37,691 bases of DNA from Acidobacteriaceae bacterium (GCA_003165005.1 PLSB01000046.1:134-37824); one strand, 5' to 3'. Positions 15,157 to 25,296 are shown, counted from the first letter of the stretch. The notes: generated by a model not told the origin, from the sequence alone. Numbers and translations are program-made.

Positions 15157-15714
15157 TCAGGCCAGCTTGGGGAGCACACGCCGCGCGGCCGACAGCACCG
15201 CCAGGCGTCCCGCGCCGCTGAAGATCAAGCTCACTCCCAGCAAAGTGCCTATGGCCCACTCGCTGCTTGACGGCCAGGTCGTCCAGATCGCGGCCGCAAG
15301 AAGCAGCATGACAACTCCGTTGAACACCAGCCAGGCTGAGGCGCCCAGCCGCCGCAGATGCCACGCCAATACAAACTCCAGAATCGCCTGCACAGAAAGG
15401 TAGGCCCCCAGCATCAGCGTCAGCGCGGCCAATCCGGCCACGGGATGCATCAACGTGTAAATCCCCGCCAACTCGTAGATAAGCCCGAGAAGGATTGCCC
15501 AGGCCAATCCACCCATTTTGCGGGTATGCCAGCCGAATACAAAGTGCACCGCACCGCCGAATACCAGAAGCCAGCCGATCAGAATCGTTGCCGCGATTCC
15601 CCCTGCCAGTGGCACCACGATGGCCAGAATTCCCGCCACGATGATCAGAATGCTTAGAGCCTTCGACCACGCTATCGAATGTTTTTCCATGGTCGCGATG
15701 GAATTGTCACTCAT
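15157..15714 (-). CDS. HdeD-family (DUF308) membrane protein
   Basis: Integral membrane protein of 185 residues with about six hydrophobic helices arranged as three hairpins, the layout of HdeD/DUF308 proteins. E. coli HdeD contributes to acid resistance at high cell density, but the molecular activity is unknown. Recognisable stretches are ALSILIIVAGILAIVVPLAG, GWLLVFGGAVHFVFGWHTRK and LLGVSLIFSGAGRLAVLSAA. The repeated W-H-x-R-[KR] segments (FGWHTRK; LAWHLRR) show the internal duplication. The ATG at 15714 has a strong AAAGGAG 7 nt upstream. Confidence 0.85.
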   Translation of the reverse strand: MSDNSIATMEKHSIAWSKALSILIIVAGILAIVVPLAGGIAATILIGWLLVFGGAVHFVFGWHTRKMGGLAWAILLGLIYELAGIYTLMHPVAGLAALTLMLGAYLSVQAILEFVLAWHLRRLGASAWLVFNGVVMLLLAAAIWTTWPSSSEWAIGTLLGVSLIFSGAGRLAVLSAARRVLPKLA

Positions 15715-15837
15715 ATTCGATCTCCTTTCTTGGATTGCCGCATCGGGACTTGCGACGTTGCCCCAGCCGCAAAGTGCGGCGTCGATGGCAGTCCGTTGGG
15801 AAGCGGATTCGGGGCGTCCGAATTGGCGTATCGGTAG

Positions 15838-17306
<1,469 letters not shown>

Positions 17307-17334
17307 TTACTGCCGAGGATTCTCGCTCGCGCGA

Positions 17335-17353
17335 CCTCGCATGGCATGCGAGG
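17335..17353. repeat. Short hairpin flanked by GCGCGACC direct repeats
   Basis: CCTCGCAT-GGC-ATGCGAGG forms an 8-bp stem. Copies of GCGCGACC overlap its two ends (17329-17336 and 17353-17360). It lies upstream of the aldo-keto reductase gene, in the divergent gap to the DUF2157 gene; the rest of that gap is C/T-rich low-complexity sequence. Confidence 0.5.
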
Positions 17354-17460
17354 CGCGACCTTCCACCATGATGATTATCCGCCTTCTCACTCCCTCGCTC
17401 CCCGGTCCCTACGTCCCCGACCTCTTGCTCCTACGTTCCCTTGTTGCCTGGATTTTCACC

Positions 17461-17489
17461 TTTACCGTCTTCCCTTCCCGGCCTATCAT
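17461..17489 (+). promoter_or_regulatory. Candidate promoter of the DUF2157/GDYXXLXY pair
   Basis: TTTACC, a 17-bp spacer and TATCAT (four and five of six consensus matches) end 15 bp before the ATG at 17505. Transcription would start only about 8 nt before the start codon, and no Shine-Dalgarno is visible, so a nearly leaderless mRNA is plausible. Confidence 0.4.
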
Positions 17490-17504
17490 AGTGCACACAT
17501 CGCC

Positions 17505-18758
17505 ATGCCCGACCTTGAATCGCTCTTAAAGCGCTGGCAATCGGCCGGCGTCCTCGATCGGGAGACAGCCTCCCGCATTCGCGCGCTGGAATCCGAGAGC
17601 GCAACCGAACCCGGCGCCCGTGCCGCTGCGGCTCCATCGATAGCCACGCCCGCCGGCCTCAAATCGCTGGTGGTCACGGGGCTCATTCTCGGCGCCATTC
17701 TGCTGGCCTGCGGCGTCGTGCTCTTTGTCTCCGCGCATTGGGATCAGCTCAGTCCCGGCGGACGCTATCTGCTCGTCATTGCCATGGTCGCCGTCTTCCA
17801 CATCGCTGGCGGCCTCACGCGCTCCAACTTCGAGGGCCTCTCCACCGCGCTCCACGCCGTGGGAACCATCTCCACCGGCGCGGCCATCGCGCTCGCCGGC
17901 CATATCTTCAACATCCAGGAGCACTGGCCGGCCGCGGTGCTGCTGTGGGCGCTGGCCGCCTTGGCCGGATGGGCGCTCCTGCGCGACCAGGCGCAGCAGA
18001 CGCTAGCCCTCCTGCTGCTTCCTGCGTGGATCTTTTCGGAACTCAGCTTCCGCATGGAAGGCCACATCGGCAGCGAAGTCTACATGGGCCGCCTTTACTT
18101 TCTCTGGGCGATCCTCTACCTCACCTTTTTTGCCGGCTCGCGGCGCAAGGTGGTCCAGGGAATTCTCTTCGCGGCGAGCGCCATCGGCGCGGCTGCCGGC
18201 ATTTATTACATGCTGGGTAAATGGACCTCCTGGTCTTCCGAGCAGTCGTTCATTCCCTTCGGCACGTGCGTGTGGGCCTGGGTCGCCATCGCCACCGTGC
18301 CGCTCCTCGTTGCCGCATTTCACGGCCACAAGGGACTGGTTCCCATCGCCGCTGCGATCGCCTTCGTGATTGCATTGCCGTGGTGCTACTCCACCTGGAG
18401 CGAACCCGTGAACCTGGCCGACGGAAGCTCTCACCTCTGGACGGGCACCCGTCCCAATCTTGCCGCCCACGCATTGGTGGCTGCCTTCGCCGTCTTTTTC
18501 TGCTGGTGGGGCGTGCGCATGGTCTCGCGCGCGCTGGTCAATCTGGGCATTGTGGGCTTCGCGGCTGCGGTGCTCTGGTTCTACTTCAGCGACATCTACG
18601 ACGATCACGAGCGCGCTCTCGGTCTCATCGGTCTCGGCATTCTCTTCCTGGCCGGCGGCTGGGCGCTGGAAAAGATGCGGCAGCGGATTCTCAGGCGCAT
18701 GGGGACCTCGGCGCCTGAGAAGGCGCTTGCGGCGGACGCCCACGGAGGTGCGCGATGA
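17505..18758 (+). CDS. DUF2157 multi-pass membrane protein
   Basis: Membrane protein of 417 residues. I start at ATG 17505 (MPDLESLLKRWQSAGVLDRE); the ORF track extends 342 residues upstream through antisense of the aldo-keto reductase. The cytoplasmic N-terminus (about 1-55) has the DUF2157 pattern of a helical WxxAGxLDxxTAxRI segment. Then come about ten transmembrane helices, beginning LVVTGLILGAILLACGVVLF with SAHWDQLSPGGRYLLVI. Function is unknown. It overlaps the next gene by four bases (ATGA), so translation is coupled to the GDYXXLXY protein, its usual partner. Confidence 0.85.
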   Translation: MPDLESLLKRWQSAGVLDRETASRIRALESESATEPGARAAAAPSIATPAGLKSLVVTGLILGAILLACGVVLFVSAHWDQLSPGGRYLLVIAMVAVFHIAGGLTRSNFEGLSTALHAVGTISTGAAIALAGHIFNIQEHWPAAVLLWALAALAGWALLRDQAQQTLALLLLPAWIFSELSFRMEGHIGSEVYMGRLYFLWAILYLTFFAGSRRKVVQGILFAASAIGAAAGIYYMLGKWTSWSSEQSFIPFGTCVWAWVAIATVPLLVAAFHGHKGLVPIAAAIAFVIALPWCYSTWSEPVNLADGSSHLWTGTRPNLAAHALVAAFAVFFCWWGVRMVSRALVNLGIVGFAAAVLWFYFSDIYDDHERALGLIGLGILFLAGGWALEKMRQRILRRMGTSAPEKALAADAHGGAR

Positions 18759-19363
18759 AGATTGGCCGTTTCACGCTCTCCGCCGCCTCGCTTGCTCTGC
18801 TCATCATTCAGTTGGCGCTGGTCTCCACCGTCGCAGCCAAATATCTCTACCAGCGCTGGACCTGCCCGCGCGTCTGGACCCGCGCCGTGGCCGTCGATCC
18901 CGAATTGCCCATGCGCGGCCGCTACCTGGCGCTGCGGCTCACCGTCGATGGCTGCCAGAGTACATTGCCCTCGGCCAAAGACGCGACCTTCCCACGCAAG
19001 GTCGACGGCACCGTCAAGCCCGGCCCCTATGTGCTGCGCGAGAATACCAATTGGTTTCGCGTCAATCTCAAGGTCGTGAACAACACGCTGGTCGCGGTGC
19101 GTCCCGAAGGCCAGGAAGCTGCCGGCCAGGAAGACTCGCGCGCGGGACAGGAGATCCAAGGCAGTGCCGGCGCTCCCTGCGACCAGATGTGGCTTGCATC
19201 CCCCGTCGATTTATTCATCGCCGACACGGCGCAAAGCCCGCTGCCGCTCAAGCCCAACCAGGAACTTTGGATCGAAGTGACCGTGCCGCCCAAGGGACCG
19301 CCGCGCCCGCTGCAATTGGCGCTCAAAGACAATGGCGTGTGGAAGCCGCTGGATCTGAAATAG
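18755..19363 (+). CDS. GDYXXLXY-domain protein
   Basis: Protein of 202 residues with one N-terminal membrane anchor (LSAASLALLIIQLALVSTVA) and an extracytoplasmic domain. The defining motif appears as MRGRYLALRL near residue 50, a variant of GDYxxLxY with Arg for Asp. The pair with DUF2157 is a recurring, uncharacterised membrane module. A Glu/Gln-rich stretch (EGQEAAGQEDSRAGQEIQG, about 113-133) looks like a lineage-specific insertion. It is convergent with the LysR gene. Confidence 0.8.
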   Translation: MKIGRFTLSAASLALLIIQLALVSTVAAKYLYQRWTCPRVWTRAVAVDPELPMRGRYLALRLTVDGCQSTLPSAKDATFPRKVDGTVKPGPYVLRENTNWFRVNLKVVNNTLVAVRPEGQEAAGQEDSRAGQEIQGSAGAPCDQMWLASPVDLFIADTAQSPLPLKPNQELWIEVTVPPKGPPRPLQLALKDNGVWKPLDLK

Positions 19364-19456
19364 CCGCACTGGACGCTACGGTGCCCATGCCAGAAATCGG
19401 TCATCCGCAAACTACGACTGTCCGGAAGCAAGGGATACGCTGCTCCGCGACGCTGG

Positions 19457-20386
19457 CTACTTCTGCCGGGCCGGTACTCTCACCATTCGGCCAGGTTCGG
19501 ATTCCTTCAGTTTGTCCTTGACCAGTTCCATGAAGGCGGCCATGGCCGGAGAAATCCATTTGTCCTTGTGCCACAGGATTTGCGTGACGATGTCGAGCGC
19601 TGGACCGGTCCAGTGCAGGGCTTTGATATGATTCTGGCGCAGTTCGCGGCTGACGACGATCTCCGGCAGCAGCCCCAGTCCCATGCCGAGGCCGATGCAC
19701 TGCTTCAGCGCCTCCACGCTTGAGAACTCTGTCACGTTGGCGGGGCGAATGTTCCTGAGCGCCAGCGCACGATCGAGTTTTTCCCGGTAACTGCATCCCG
19801 ATTCGGTCAGCAGCAGATTCTGTCCGGCAAGATCGGCCGGCTTTACTGTGGCCTGGCTGGCGAGCGGGTGGCTGGCATCCGACAGCAACAGGATTCGCTC
19901 CGTGCGCAAGCGGCAGGACTTGATGCTCGAGGAGGGCGGCAGATTGTCGCCGTGAATCACCATGTCGAACTTTCCGGCCTCGAGATCGAGCGTAACCGTC
20001 GCGGTCGAGTGTTGACTGAAGATGAGTTCCACGTGCGGAAAGCGCCGGTGGAAAGCGCGCAGTACTTCCGGCAAACGATATGTAAGCTGGCTCTCTGCAG
20101 CCCCGATGCGCAGCGGCCCGCTGGGCTCGGCGCCGATTTGGATCGCGCGCTGACCCTGGTCCATGGCCGCGAGGGCCTGCGACGCAAAGGGCAGGAAGTT
20201 GCGGCCCGCGTCCGTGAGGGTGACGCGACGGCCGAGGCGGTCAAAAAGCGGTATACCGAGTTCTTCTTCAAGCGCCTTGATCTGCGCGGTCACGTTGGAC
20301 TGCACAGTGTGCACCTTTTCGGCGGTGCGCGTGAAGCTCAACTCTTCAGCGAGCGCGCGAAAGATTTGTAGCTGCCGGACTTCCAT
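19457..20386 (-). CDS. LysR-family transcriptional regulator
   Basis: Regulator of 309 residues. I start at ATG 20386 (MEVRQLQIFRALAEELSFTR) with GGAGA upstream; the ORF-track start at 20419 adds 11 residues. The winged helix-turn-helix spans about 1-60 (AEKVHTVQSNVTAQIKALEE). The periplasmic-binding-protein-like effector domain spans about 88-295 (GPLRIGAAESQLTYRLPEVL; GLGMGLGLLPEIVVSREL). The inducer is unknown. It is transcribed away from the small ORF and Sel1 gene, and LysR regulators often control the divergent neighbour; no clear T-N11-A site was pinned down. Confidence 0.92.
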   Translation of the reverse strand: MEVRQLQIFRALAEELSFTRTAEKVHTVQSNVTAQIKALEEELGIPLFDRLGRRVTLTDAGRNFLPFASQALAAMDQGQRAIQIGAEPSGPLRIGAAESQLTYRLPEVLRAFHRRFPHVELIFSQHSTATVTLDLEAGKFDMVIHGDNLPPSSSIKSCRLRTERILLLSDASHPLASQATVKPADLAGQNLLLTESGCSYREKLDRALALRNIRPANVTEFSSVEALKQCIGLGMGLGLLPEIVVSRELRQNHIKALHWTGPALDIVTQILWHKDKWISPAMAAFMELVKDKLKESEPGRMVRVPARQK

Positions 20387-20603
20387 CGATGAATCTCCAA
20401 TACAGATGCAATATATCACATCAATCTATTGGACAGATATAAACTTCTGAGCCAGACTCTCGATATGAAGCGATCGAATGGGACACCAAATTATGCCGGA
20501 GCGATCGAGCGAGTAGCAATCGATGGTGTTCCAGCAAGCTCTTGGAGAGAGTATTCCGGAGCTTATAGAGAGCCGAACAAAAACATCCCCAAAGGAGGTT
20601 CCT
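20387..20603. other. Divergent control region between lysR and the small ORF
   Basis: This AT-richer stretch holds no convincing gene. The 98-residue ORF at 20429-20725 has no domain or coding bias I can support. It contains GATATAAAC near 20435, a possible -10, and near-repeats of CCGGAGC (20499 and 20558 areas). It should hold the promoter for lysR and for the plus-strand unit. Confidence 0.4.
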
Positions 20604-20681
20604 ATGGGCCGCATCGCACCCGCACGCGAGTTTTTTCACATTGTGACCAATCGCATGTCTCCTGTGACCAACAGCATCTGA
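20604..20681 (+). CDS. Candidate 25-residue small protein or leader peptide
   Basis: A small ORF too short for the ORF track. AAAGGAGGTTCCT, a full match to the anti-Shine-Dalgarno, sits at ideal spacing before ATG GGC CGC. The peptide begins MGRIAPAREFFHIVTNR, is basic in its first half, and ends at TGA 20681. Two copies of TGTGACCAA, 21 bp apart, encode the repeated VTN in the C-terminal half. It lies 156 bp upstream of the Sel1-repeat gene on the same strand and may be a leader peptide for it. I know no characterised homologue. The main support is the ribosome site, which is stronger than that of any neighbour. Confidence 0.5.
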   Translation: MGRIAPAREFFHIVTNRMSPVTNSI

Positions 20682-20837
20682 GGTCATTTGTATGCACCTC
20701 TCAGCATGACGGAGCATGCCCGTAAACCGCTCAAACCACATGACATCTGGAATCGTTGGTGGTCTACTGGGCATCAGTTCAGCAGCTTCGAAACTACGCA
20801 ATTCCCCTTGAACCCTAAACCGAATTGGAGAAAAATC

Positions 20838-21977
20838 ATGACGCTGATACACAACAATTCGCTCAGGCACACTGTCCTCTCATTCGCAGCATTCTCGTTC
20901 CTCCTTCTCGGAGCGTCGAGCGTGCTCGCCAACCCTGTTAACAATCCCGACGTTCCGGCAACGCAATCGCGATTTGAGCCGCGCACAATTCAGGAGCAGA
21001 TCCAGCTCGCCGGCGAATACCTTGCCGGACACGGCGCGCCGCAGGATTGGAAACGCGCGGCGTTCTGGTACGAAAGGGCAGCTGGAGCCGGCGATCCCCG
21101 GGCGCAGCTGCAGATCGGTTATTTGTATGAGGCAGGCATCGGCGTTCCCAGGGATCCAGTCCGCGCCGTTCACTGGTATCAACTCGCCGCCGCCGGTGGA
21201 CTGGTCAGCGCCAAGGCGAATCTTGGCATTGCCTATCTTTGGGGAGATGGTGTTGAGAAGAATGAGCAGGAAGCCTTCGCGCTCTTTGATGAAGCCGCTC
21301 AAAAAGGCAGCGGGCTCGCGGCATTCTATCTGGGAGGCATCTATCATTTCGGAATCGGCGTGGTGCAGAATGACGCCGAGGCCGAACGTTGGTATCTGAA
21401 GGGCGCAAAGCTGCACAATCCACAGGCGCTGTACACTTTGGGATGGCTGTTTGTCGCAGGAACGAATCACGAGCACAACCCGAGCACGGCCGCAACTCTG
21501 CTGCGGGAATCCGCAGAGGCCGGTTATGTTCCCGCGATGTATCAGCTTGGCCTGTTGCTCGAGAAGAACCCGGATCTCGCGAAGCATCCAGGAGAGGCTC
21601 TGACTTTGCTTAACGATGCGGCAAATGCCGGCTCGTGGACTGCGTCGATGATTCTGGGCGTGCTCGCGCGGGACGGCAGGGAGGTTCCGTACAATGCATC
21701 CTCGGCGTACTTCCAATTCCGTGTTGCTGCGCTCGAAGGAGGAGACGAGGCGGAAAAACTCCTCAAAAACGATCTGCAGTTCCTCGCCACCGAACTGGGC
21801 GCAGACCGCACGGCAGAGATCGATGCCCAAGCCGAGGGCTGGCGCCAGCGCCACCATGCTCGACTTGAATTCGTCTATAAACAGGGAGAAGATATGACTG
21901 GATTCCCCTCCAGCGCGTTGGCGGTTCCCGAGGATGGCGCGCATGCGGCTGTATTGGTTCCTGTCGAGGCGGAATAG
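20838..21977 (+). CDS. Exported Sel1-repeat (SLR) protein
   Basis: Protein of 379 residues. I start at ATG 20838, with GGAG 8 nt upstream, because HTVLSFAAFSFLLLGASSVLA is a clear signal peptide; the track start at 20688 is 50 codons earlier. About six Sel1-like repeats of 36 residues follow, for example AAFWYERAAGAGDPRAQLQI, AVHWYQLAAAGGLVSAKANL and AERWYLKGAKLHNPQALYTL. SLR proteins are scaffolds and adaptors in signalling and envelope quality control. It precedes a LytS/LytR-type two-component pair by 144 bp on the same strand, so it may be the sensor's periplasmic partner or simply co-regulated. Confidence 0.88.
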   Translation: MTLIHNNSLRHTVLSFAAFSFLLLGASSVLANPVNNPDVPATQSRFEPRTIQEQIQLAGEYLAGHGAPQDWKRAAFWYERAAGAGDPRAQLQIGYLYEAGIGVPRDPVRAVHWYQLAAAGGLVSAKANLGIAYLWGDGVEKNEQEAFALFDEAAQKGSGLAAFYLGGIYHFGIGVVQNDAEAERWYLKGAKLHNPQALYTLGWLFVAGTNHEHNPSTAATLLRESAEAGYVPAMYQLGLLLEKNPDLAKHPGEALTLLNDAANAGSWTASMILGVLARDGREVPYNASSAYFQFRVAALEGGDEAEKLLKNDLQFLATELGADRTAEIDAQAEGWRQRHHARLEFVYKQGEDMTGFPSSALAVPEDGAHAAVLVPVEAE

Positions 21978-22080
21978 AGCGTTTTCGATTCACTTTCTGA
22001 CATCGTCGGCATTGCTCTGCCGCAATCTTTTCTACATCGGCCCGCAATGCGGATTTTGACAATCTGGTCACTCGTTGACG

Positions 22081-22099
22081 GCATCGCGAGAGGCGATGC
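22081..22099. other. Small hairpin upstream of the histidine kinase
   Basis: GCATCGC-GAGAG-GCGATGC, a perfect 7-bp stem, lies 22 bp before the GTG start of the kinase. No T-run follows. It could restrict readthrough from the Sel1 gene or affect translation start. Confidence 0.4.
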
Positions 22100-22121
22100 G
22101 TTGAGTTAAGAACGGAGGCTT

Positions 22122-23297
22122 GTGCCCGATCTGAAAGATGAAGCGGCTGAATTCGCTCTGCGCGCGGGTGCGCCGGGATCGCCCAAAAGGTCGATCCTGA
22201 TGCACCCCGCTTTTTTTATCACTGCTTCCACGCTGGTGGGACTGCTCTTCGCCTTGCAGCAGTGGGGGCACATGAACGTGGAGGGCTACCCAATCGGGCT
22301 CTGGAGGACAATCGGACCGTGGGGCGTGCAATATTTCTTGTGGGGAACCATCGCCTGGGTTCTTTGGCGGCTCTTCCGGCAGTTCATCCAAACTGCCAGC
22401 ATCCTTCAAATTTTTACGATCGTCCTTCCCGTGAGTCTGGCAGCCTACTTGATCGAGACCATGATATGGGTTGCCTTCTTCCCGCATTACTCAATCAATC
22501 ATCCGGTCATGGGCTATTGGCAGCGTGTTGCCTTCAATTACCAGGGCGACCTGATGGAAAGCATGGCCATCTTCTGGTGCGCCTTCTTCTTTTTCCGCGG
22601 CATCGGATATTACCAGCAGTTCCGGGAGAAGGAAACCGTTGCCGTCCAACTGCAAGCGCAACTGGCGAACGCACAAATCGCCGCACTGCGCATGCAGCTC
22701 AACCCCCACTTCCTTTTCAATACCATGAACAGCATTTCCAGCCTGATGCGCAGCGATGTGGATGCCGCCGACGCCATGCTGGAACATCTGAGCAGCTTGC
22801 TGCGTATGACTCTGGAACGCGGCGATGTTCAGCTCATTCCGCTGCACGACGAGATCGATTTCACGGAGACCTATCTTGCCATGCAGGATCGAAGATACGC
22901 AGGGCGCGTCACGCGGACGCTTTCAGTTGACCCCGAACTTCACGATGCGCTGGTACCAGCCATGATCCTGCAGCCGATCGTTGAGAATGCATACGCCCAC
23001 GGCTTGTCGAAACTGGATCGCGGCGGACAGCTTTCAATCGACGTCCGCAAGTACGGGCAACAGTTAAGGGCGCTGATCACGAACAATGGCGTCGGCCTGA
23101 AACCCGGCGTGAATCGGAAATCGAACGGCTACGGCGTGGGCTTGACCAATGTCAAAGATCGCCTCCGCCTGCACTACGGGGACGGCTGCTCGTTCACCAT
23201 GGGCGAGCTGGATGCAAACCGAGTGCAGGTTGCCATCTCATTTCCTTTGCAATTCTCGGCAAACCCTGCCGAAAGCCTGACAAGGTACGGTGCCTGA
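22122..23297 (+). CDS. LytS/YehU-type sensor histidine kinase
   Basis: Membrane sensor kinase of 391 residues. Four hydrophobic helices lie at about 28-50, 66-88, 92-118 and 145-165, then a short coiled linker. The His_kinase domain has the phospho-acceptor His196 in the family motif LNPHFLFNTMNSISSL. The N box is QPIVENAYAHGL (284-295), and the nucleotide-binding part reads ITNNGVGL and GYGVGLTNVKDRL. The usual Asp in DNGxG is Asn here (TNNG), which is seen in some members. The start is GTG 22122 with GGAGG three bases upstream. The stop overlaps the response regulator start (TGATG), so the two are translationally coupled. Confidence 0.93.
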   Translation: MPDLKDEAAEFALRAGAPGSPKRSILMHPAFFITASTLVGLLFALQQWGHMNVEGYPIGLWRTIGPWGVQYFLWGTIAWVLWRLFRQFIQTASILQIFTIVLPVSLAAYLIETMIWVAFFPHYSINHPVMGYWQRVAFNYQGDLMESMAIFWCAFFFFRGIGYYQQFREKETVAVQLQAQLANAQIAALRMQLNPHFLFNTMNSISSLMRSDVDAADAMLEHLSSLLRMTLERGDVQLIPLHDEIDFTETYLAMQDRRYAGRVTRTLSVDPELHDALVPAMILQPIVENAYAHGLSKLDRGGQLSIDVRKYGQQLRALITNNGVGLKPGVNRKSNGYGVGLTNVKDRLRLHYGDGCSFTMGELDANRVQVAISFPLQFSANPAESLTRYGA

Positions 23298-24052
23298 TGA
23301 TTCACGCAGTGGTGGCAGACGATGAAGTCCTGGCAAGGCAGAAGTTGCGCCAATTGCTTCGCGACGACCGCGACATTGAGATCGTAGGCGAGTCGGCAAC
23401 TGCCCTGGAGACGATCGAACTGGTGAAAGCAACGAGCCCGGAGTTGCTGTTCCTCGACATTCGCATGCCGGGTATGGATGGATTCGATGTCGTCGATGCG
23501 TTGGCCAATCACGCGGATGTTTCGTTGCCGCGCATCATTTTCACCACGGCCTACGACCAATATGCCCTGCGCGCCTTCGAGGTCAATGCCGTCGACTATT
23601 TGTTGAAGCCCTTTACGCAAGAGAGACTGCGCACTGCCATCGAACGGGTTCGCGAGCAGTCTCAGGCGAAGCCGCAGGGAACCGGCGCTGCGAACGGGAA
23701 AAGCCAGGGCGTCAATTTTTACACCAACCGCATCATCTTCAAGTCGCGTGGCCGCATTCTGTTTCTGCCCGTATCGGACATTCGCTGGATTGGCGCCGAG
23801 GGCAATTATGTGCGCCTTTCCACGGCAATGGAGACTCACCTTTTGCGGGAAACCATGGCTCACCTTGCGGAGCGGCTCGATCCGCGAGGATTCCTCCGCG
23901 TGCATCGCTCGTTCATTGTGAACCTGAAGTATGTGAAGGAGGTGCGCCGGGAAAGCAACGGTGACTCCGTCGTGATCATGGATAGCGGCCAGAAGGTTGC
24001 ATTGGGCCGCAGCTATCGCTCGTCACTTACCGAGCAGCTCCATCGCGCGTGA
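23297..24052 (+). CDS. LytTR-family response regulator
   Basis: Response regulator of 251 residues. The receiver domain (about 1-120) has the acidic pair in VVADDEVLAR, phospho-acceptor Asp54 in LFLDIRMPGMDGF, and Lys104 in DYLLKPFTQERL. The LytTR DNA-binding domain spans about 140-250 (IIFKSRGRILFLPVSDIRWI; FLRVHRSFIVNLKYVKEV). It is the partner of the kinase it overlaps by one base. Targets are unknown; the upstream Sel1 gene is a candidate. Its stop codon falls at the edge of the 183-bp direct repeat that carries the rimM fragment. Confidence 0.94.
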   Translation: MIHAVVADDEVLARQKLRQLLRDDRDIEIVGESATALETIELVKATSPELLFLDIRMPGMDGFDVVDALANHADVSLPRIIFTTAYDQYALRAFEVNAVDYLLKPFTQERLRTAIERVREQSQAKPQGTGAANGKSQGVNFYTNRIIFKSRGRILFLPVSDIRWIGAEGNYVRLSTAMETHLLRETMAHLAERLDPRGFLRVHRSFIVNLKYVKEVRRESNGDSVVIMDSGQKVALGRSYRSSLTEQLHRA

Positions 24053-24232
24053 AAATCACGCGGCCTTACGCTCCCGCCGCGTTCAAATCCACCAACCCCT
24101 CCGGCAGCGCCATTTCCACGCGCTTGCCTTCAAGGTCCATCCGGCGCAGGTAGCTCTTCGCAAACGGGATCAGCAGCTCGCCGCTTGCGCCGCGCACCAC
24201 GAGAATCGGCACCGGTCCGGCCGTCCGGTCTA
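24050..24232. repeat. 183-bp direct repeat, copy 1 (rimM 3' end)
   Basis: Aligned without gaps to 26557-26739; I count about 21 differences, close to 88% identity. It begins TGAAAATCACGC at the response-regulator stop and ends at CCGTCCGGTC. Copy 2 is the 3' end of the intact rimM. Together they bound the glycosyltransferase/FkbM cassette. Confidence 0.85.
24066..24232 (-). pseudogene. rimM: Truncated rimM fragment (C-terminal PRC-barrel part only)
   Basis: The minus-strand frame reads DRTAGPVPILVVRGASGELL and on to EGLVDLNAAGA, matching the last 54 residues of the intact RimM at 26573-27241 with six substitutions. The first ~165 residues of RimM are missing; upstream the frame runs into unrelated sequence (ORF 24066-24323). 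The remaining codons are unbroken and most changes are conservative, so it decayed little after duplication or came from a related allele. It is unlikely to be functional. Confidence 0.85.
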
Positions 24233-24390
24233 CTCTCCGTTCGATTTGGTCCACGAGAGGCATGCGCGTGTGGATGCATGTCGCGTTCGAAGCCGGGCTG
24301 CTCGCGTCGCAGGGTTGAAACAAAGCGCATTAGGCTGCTCCCCGCTATCAAATACACTGATGTGAACCACCAGAATGCTGGAGTAGCAGC

Positions 24391-25296
24391 ATGTGCAGTT
24401 GTACAACTCCATTGGTATCGCTTGATTTCGACACGTCCCACCCTTCGAACTCGGTTTCGGTGATCATCCCTGTATACAACGGCGCACGCTTCATCGCGGA
24501 GACGCTCAAGTCCATTCTGGCGCAGACAGCGCCACCGGCAGAGGTGATCGTCGTCAACGATGGTTCCACAGACAACACCGTCTCCGTGGTCGAGGAGTTC
24601 GGAGATTCTGTCACCTTGATCAGCACTCCCAACGGCGGTGAGTGTGCGGCACGGAACACCGGCGCGTCCAGAGCCAAGGGAAACTGGCTTGCGTTCTGCG
24701 ATGCTGACGATCTCTGGCTTCCAACCAAACTCGAGAAGCAGCTCCGTCTCGCCAACGAGATTCCCGAGATTCACTGCGTCATAACGGATTATGCCGAAAT
24801 CGCAAACGGAGTCGTAGCCAACCGAAGCCATTTTTCCTGGGCGCCTAAGAACTTTTGGCTACCAGAGCAGCACGCAGCCGGCTTTATCGTCCGTGAGCCA
24901 ATTACCGGCAAACTCACAACCTTCCAGCCCGGTATTTCCTCCACTCCGCTCGTTAAGCGGGACTTTTATCTGAAGGTCGGGGGATTCGATGCGCAGGAAA
25001 CGCAGTGGGCGCCAGATACCTGCTTCCACTTTCGCTGCTTGAGTGTTGTGCCCTTTGGCGTCGTTCCCGAGGTGCTGATGCACTACCGCCGGCATCCCGG
25101 CGCACTGAGTGCGGATGGCCTCAAACAGTTGCGTGACGCTGTCGTCGTCTGGAACCATATCATCGCTAATTACCCTCAGGCGCAGCCCTACCGCGCCGAG
25201 CTGCTGCAAGGCCTGGTGGCAATGCGCAAAGAAATCAAAGAGAATGCCCGCTACCGGAGGCGGCAGAAATTGAAGCGCCTGCTGGGATTGAGATAA
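24391..25296 (+). CDS. Family 2 glycosyltransferase
   Basis: GT-A fold glycosyltransferase of 301 residues that probably adds a sugar to a surface polysaccharide, lipid or protein. The N-terminal signature SVSVIIPVYNGARFIAETL is followed by EVIVVNDGSTDNT, and the metal-binding DxD is Asp104-Ala-Asp106 in FCDADDLWLP. The acceptor region includes VKRDFYLKVGGFDAQETQWA. No transmembrane segment is visible; the C-terminus is basic (RYRRRQKLKRLLGLR) and may contact the membrane. GGAG lies 9 nt before the ATG. It is convergent with an FkbM methyltransferase, and both lie between the two rimM repeat copies, suggesting acquired glycan-modifying cargo. Confidence 0.92.
   Translation: MCSCTTPLVSLDFDTSHPSNSVSVIIPVYNGARFIAETLKSILAQTAPPAEVIVVNDGSTDNTVSVVEEFGDSVTLISTPNGGECAARNTGASRAKGNWLAFCDADDLWLPTKLEKQLRLANEIPEIHCVITDYAEIANGVVANRSHFSWAPKNFWLPEQHAAGFIVREPITGKLTTFQPGISSTPLVKRDFYLKVGGFDAQETQWAPDTCFHFRCLSVVPFGVVPEVLMHYRRHPGALSADGLKQLRDAVVVWNHIIANYPQAQPYRAELLQGLVAMRKEIKENARYRRRQKLKRLLGLR

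Noticed and set aside
20429-20725. 98-residue ORF upstream of the Sel1 gene
   Set aside because: It has no domain or ribosome site, and it overlaps in another frame the small ORF with a much stronger start.
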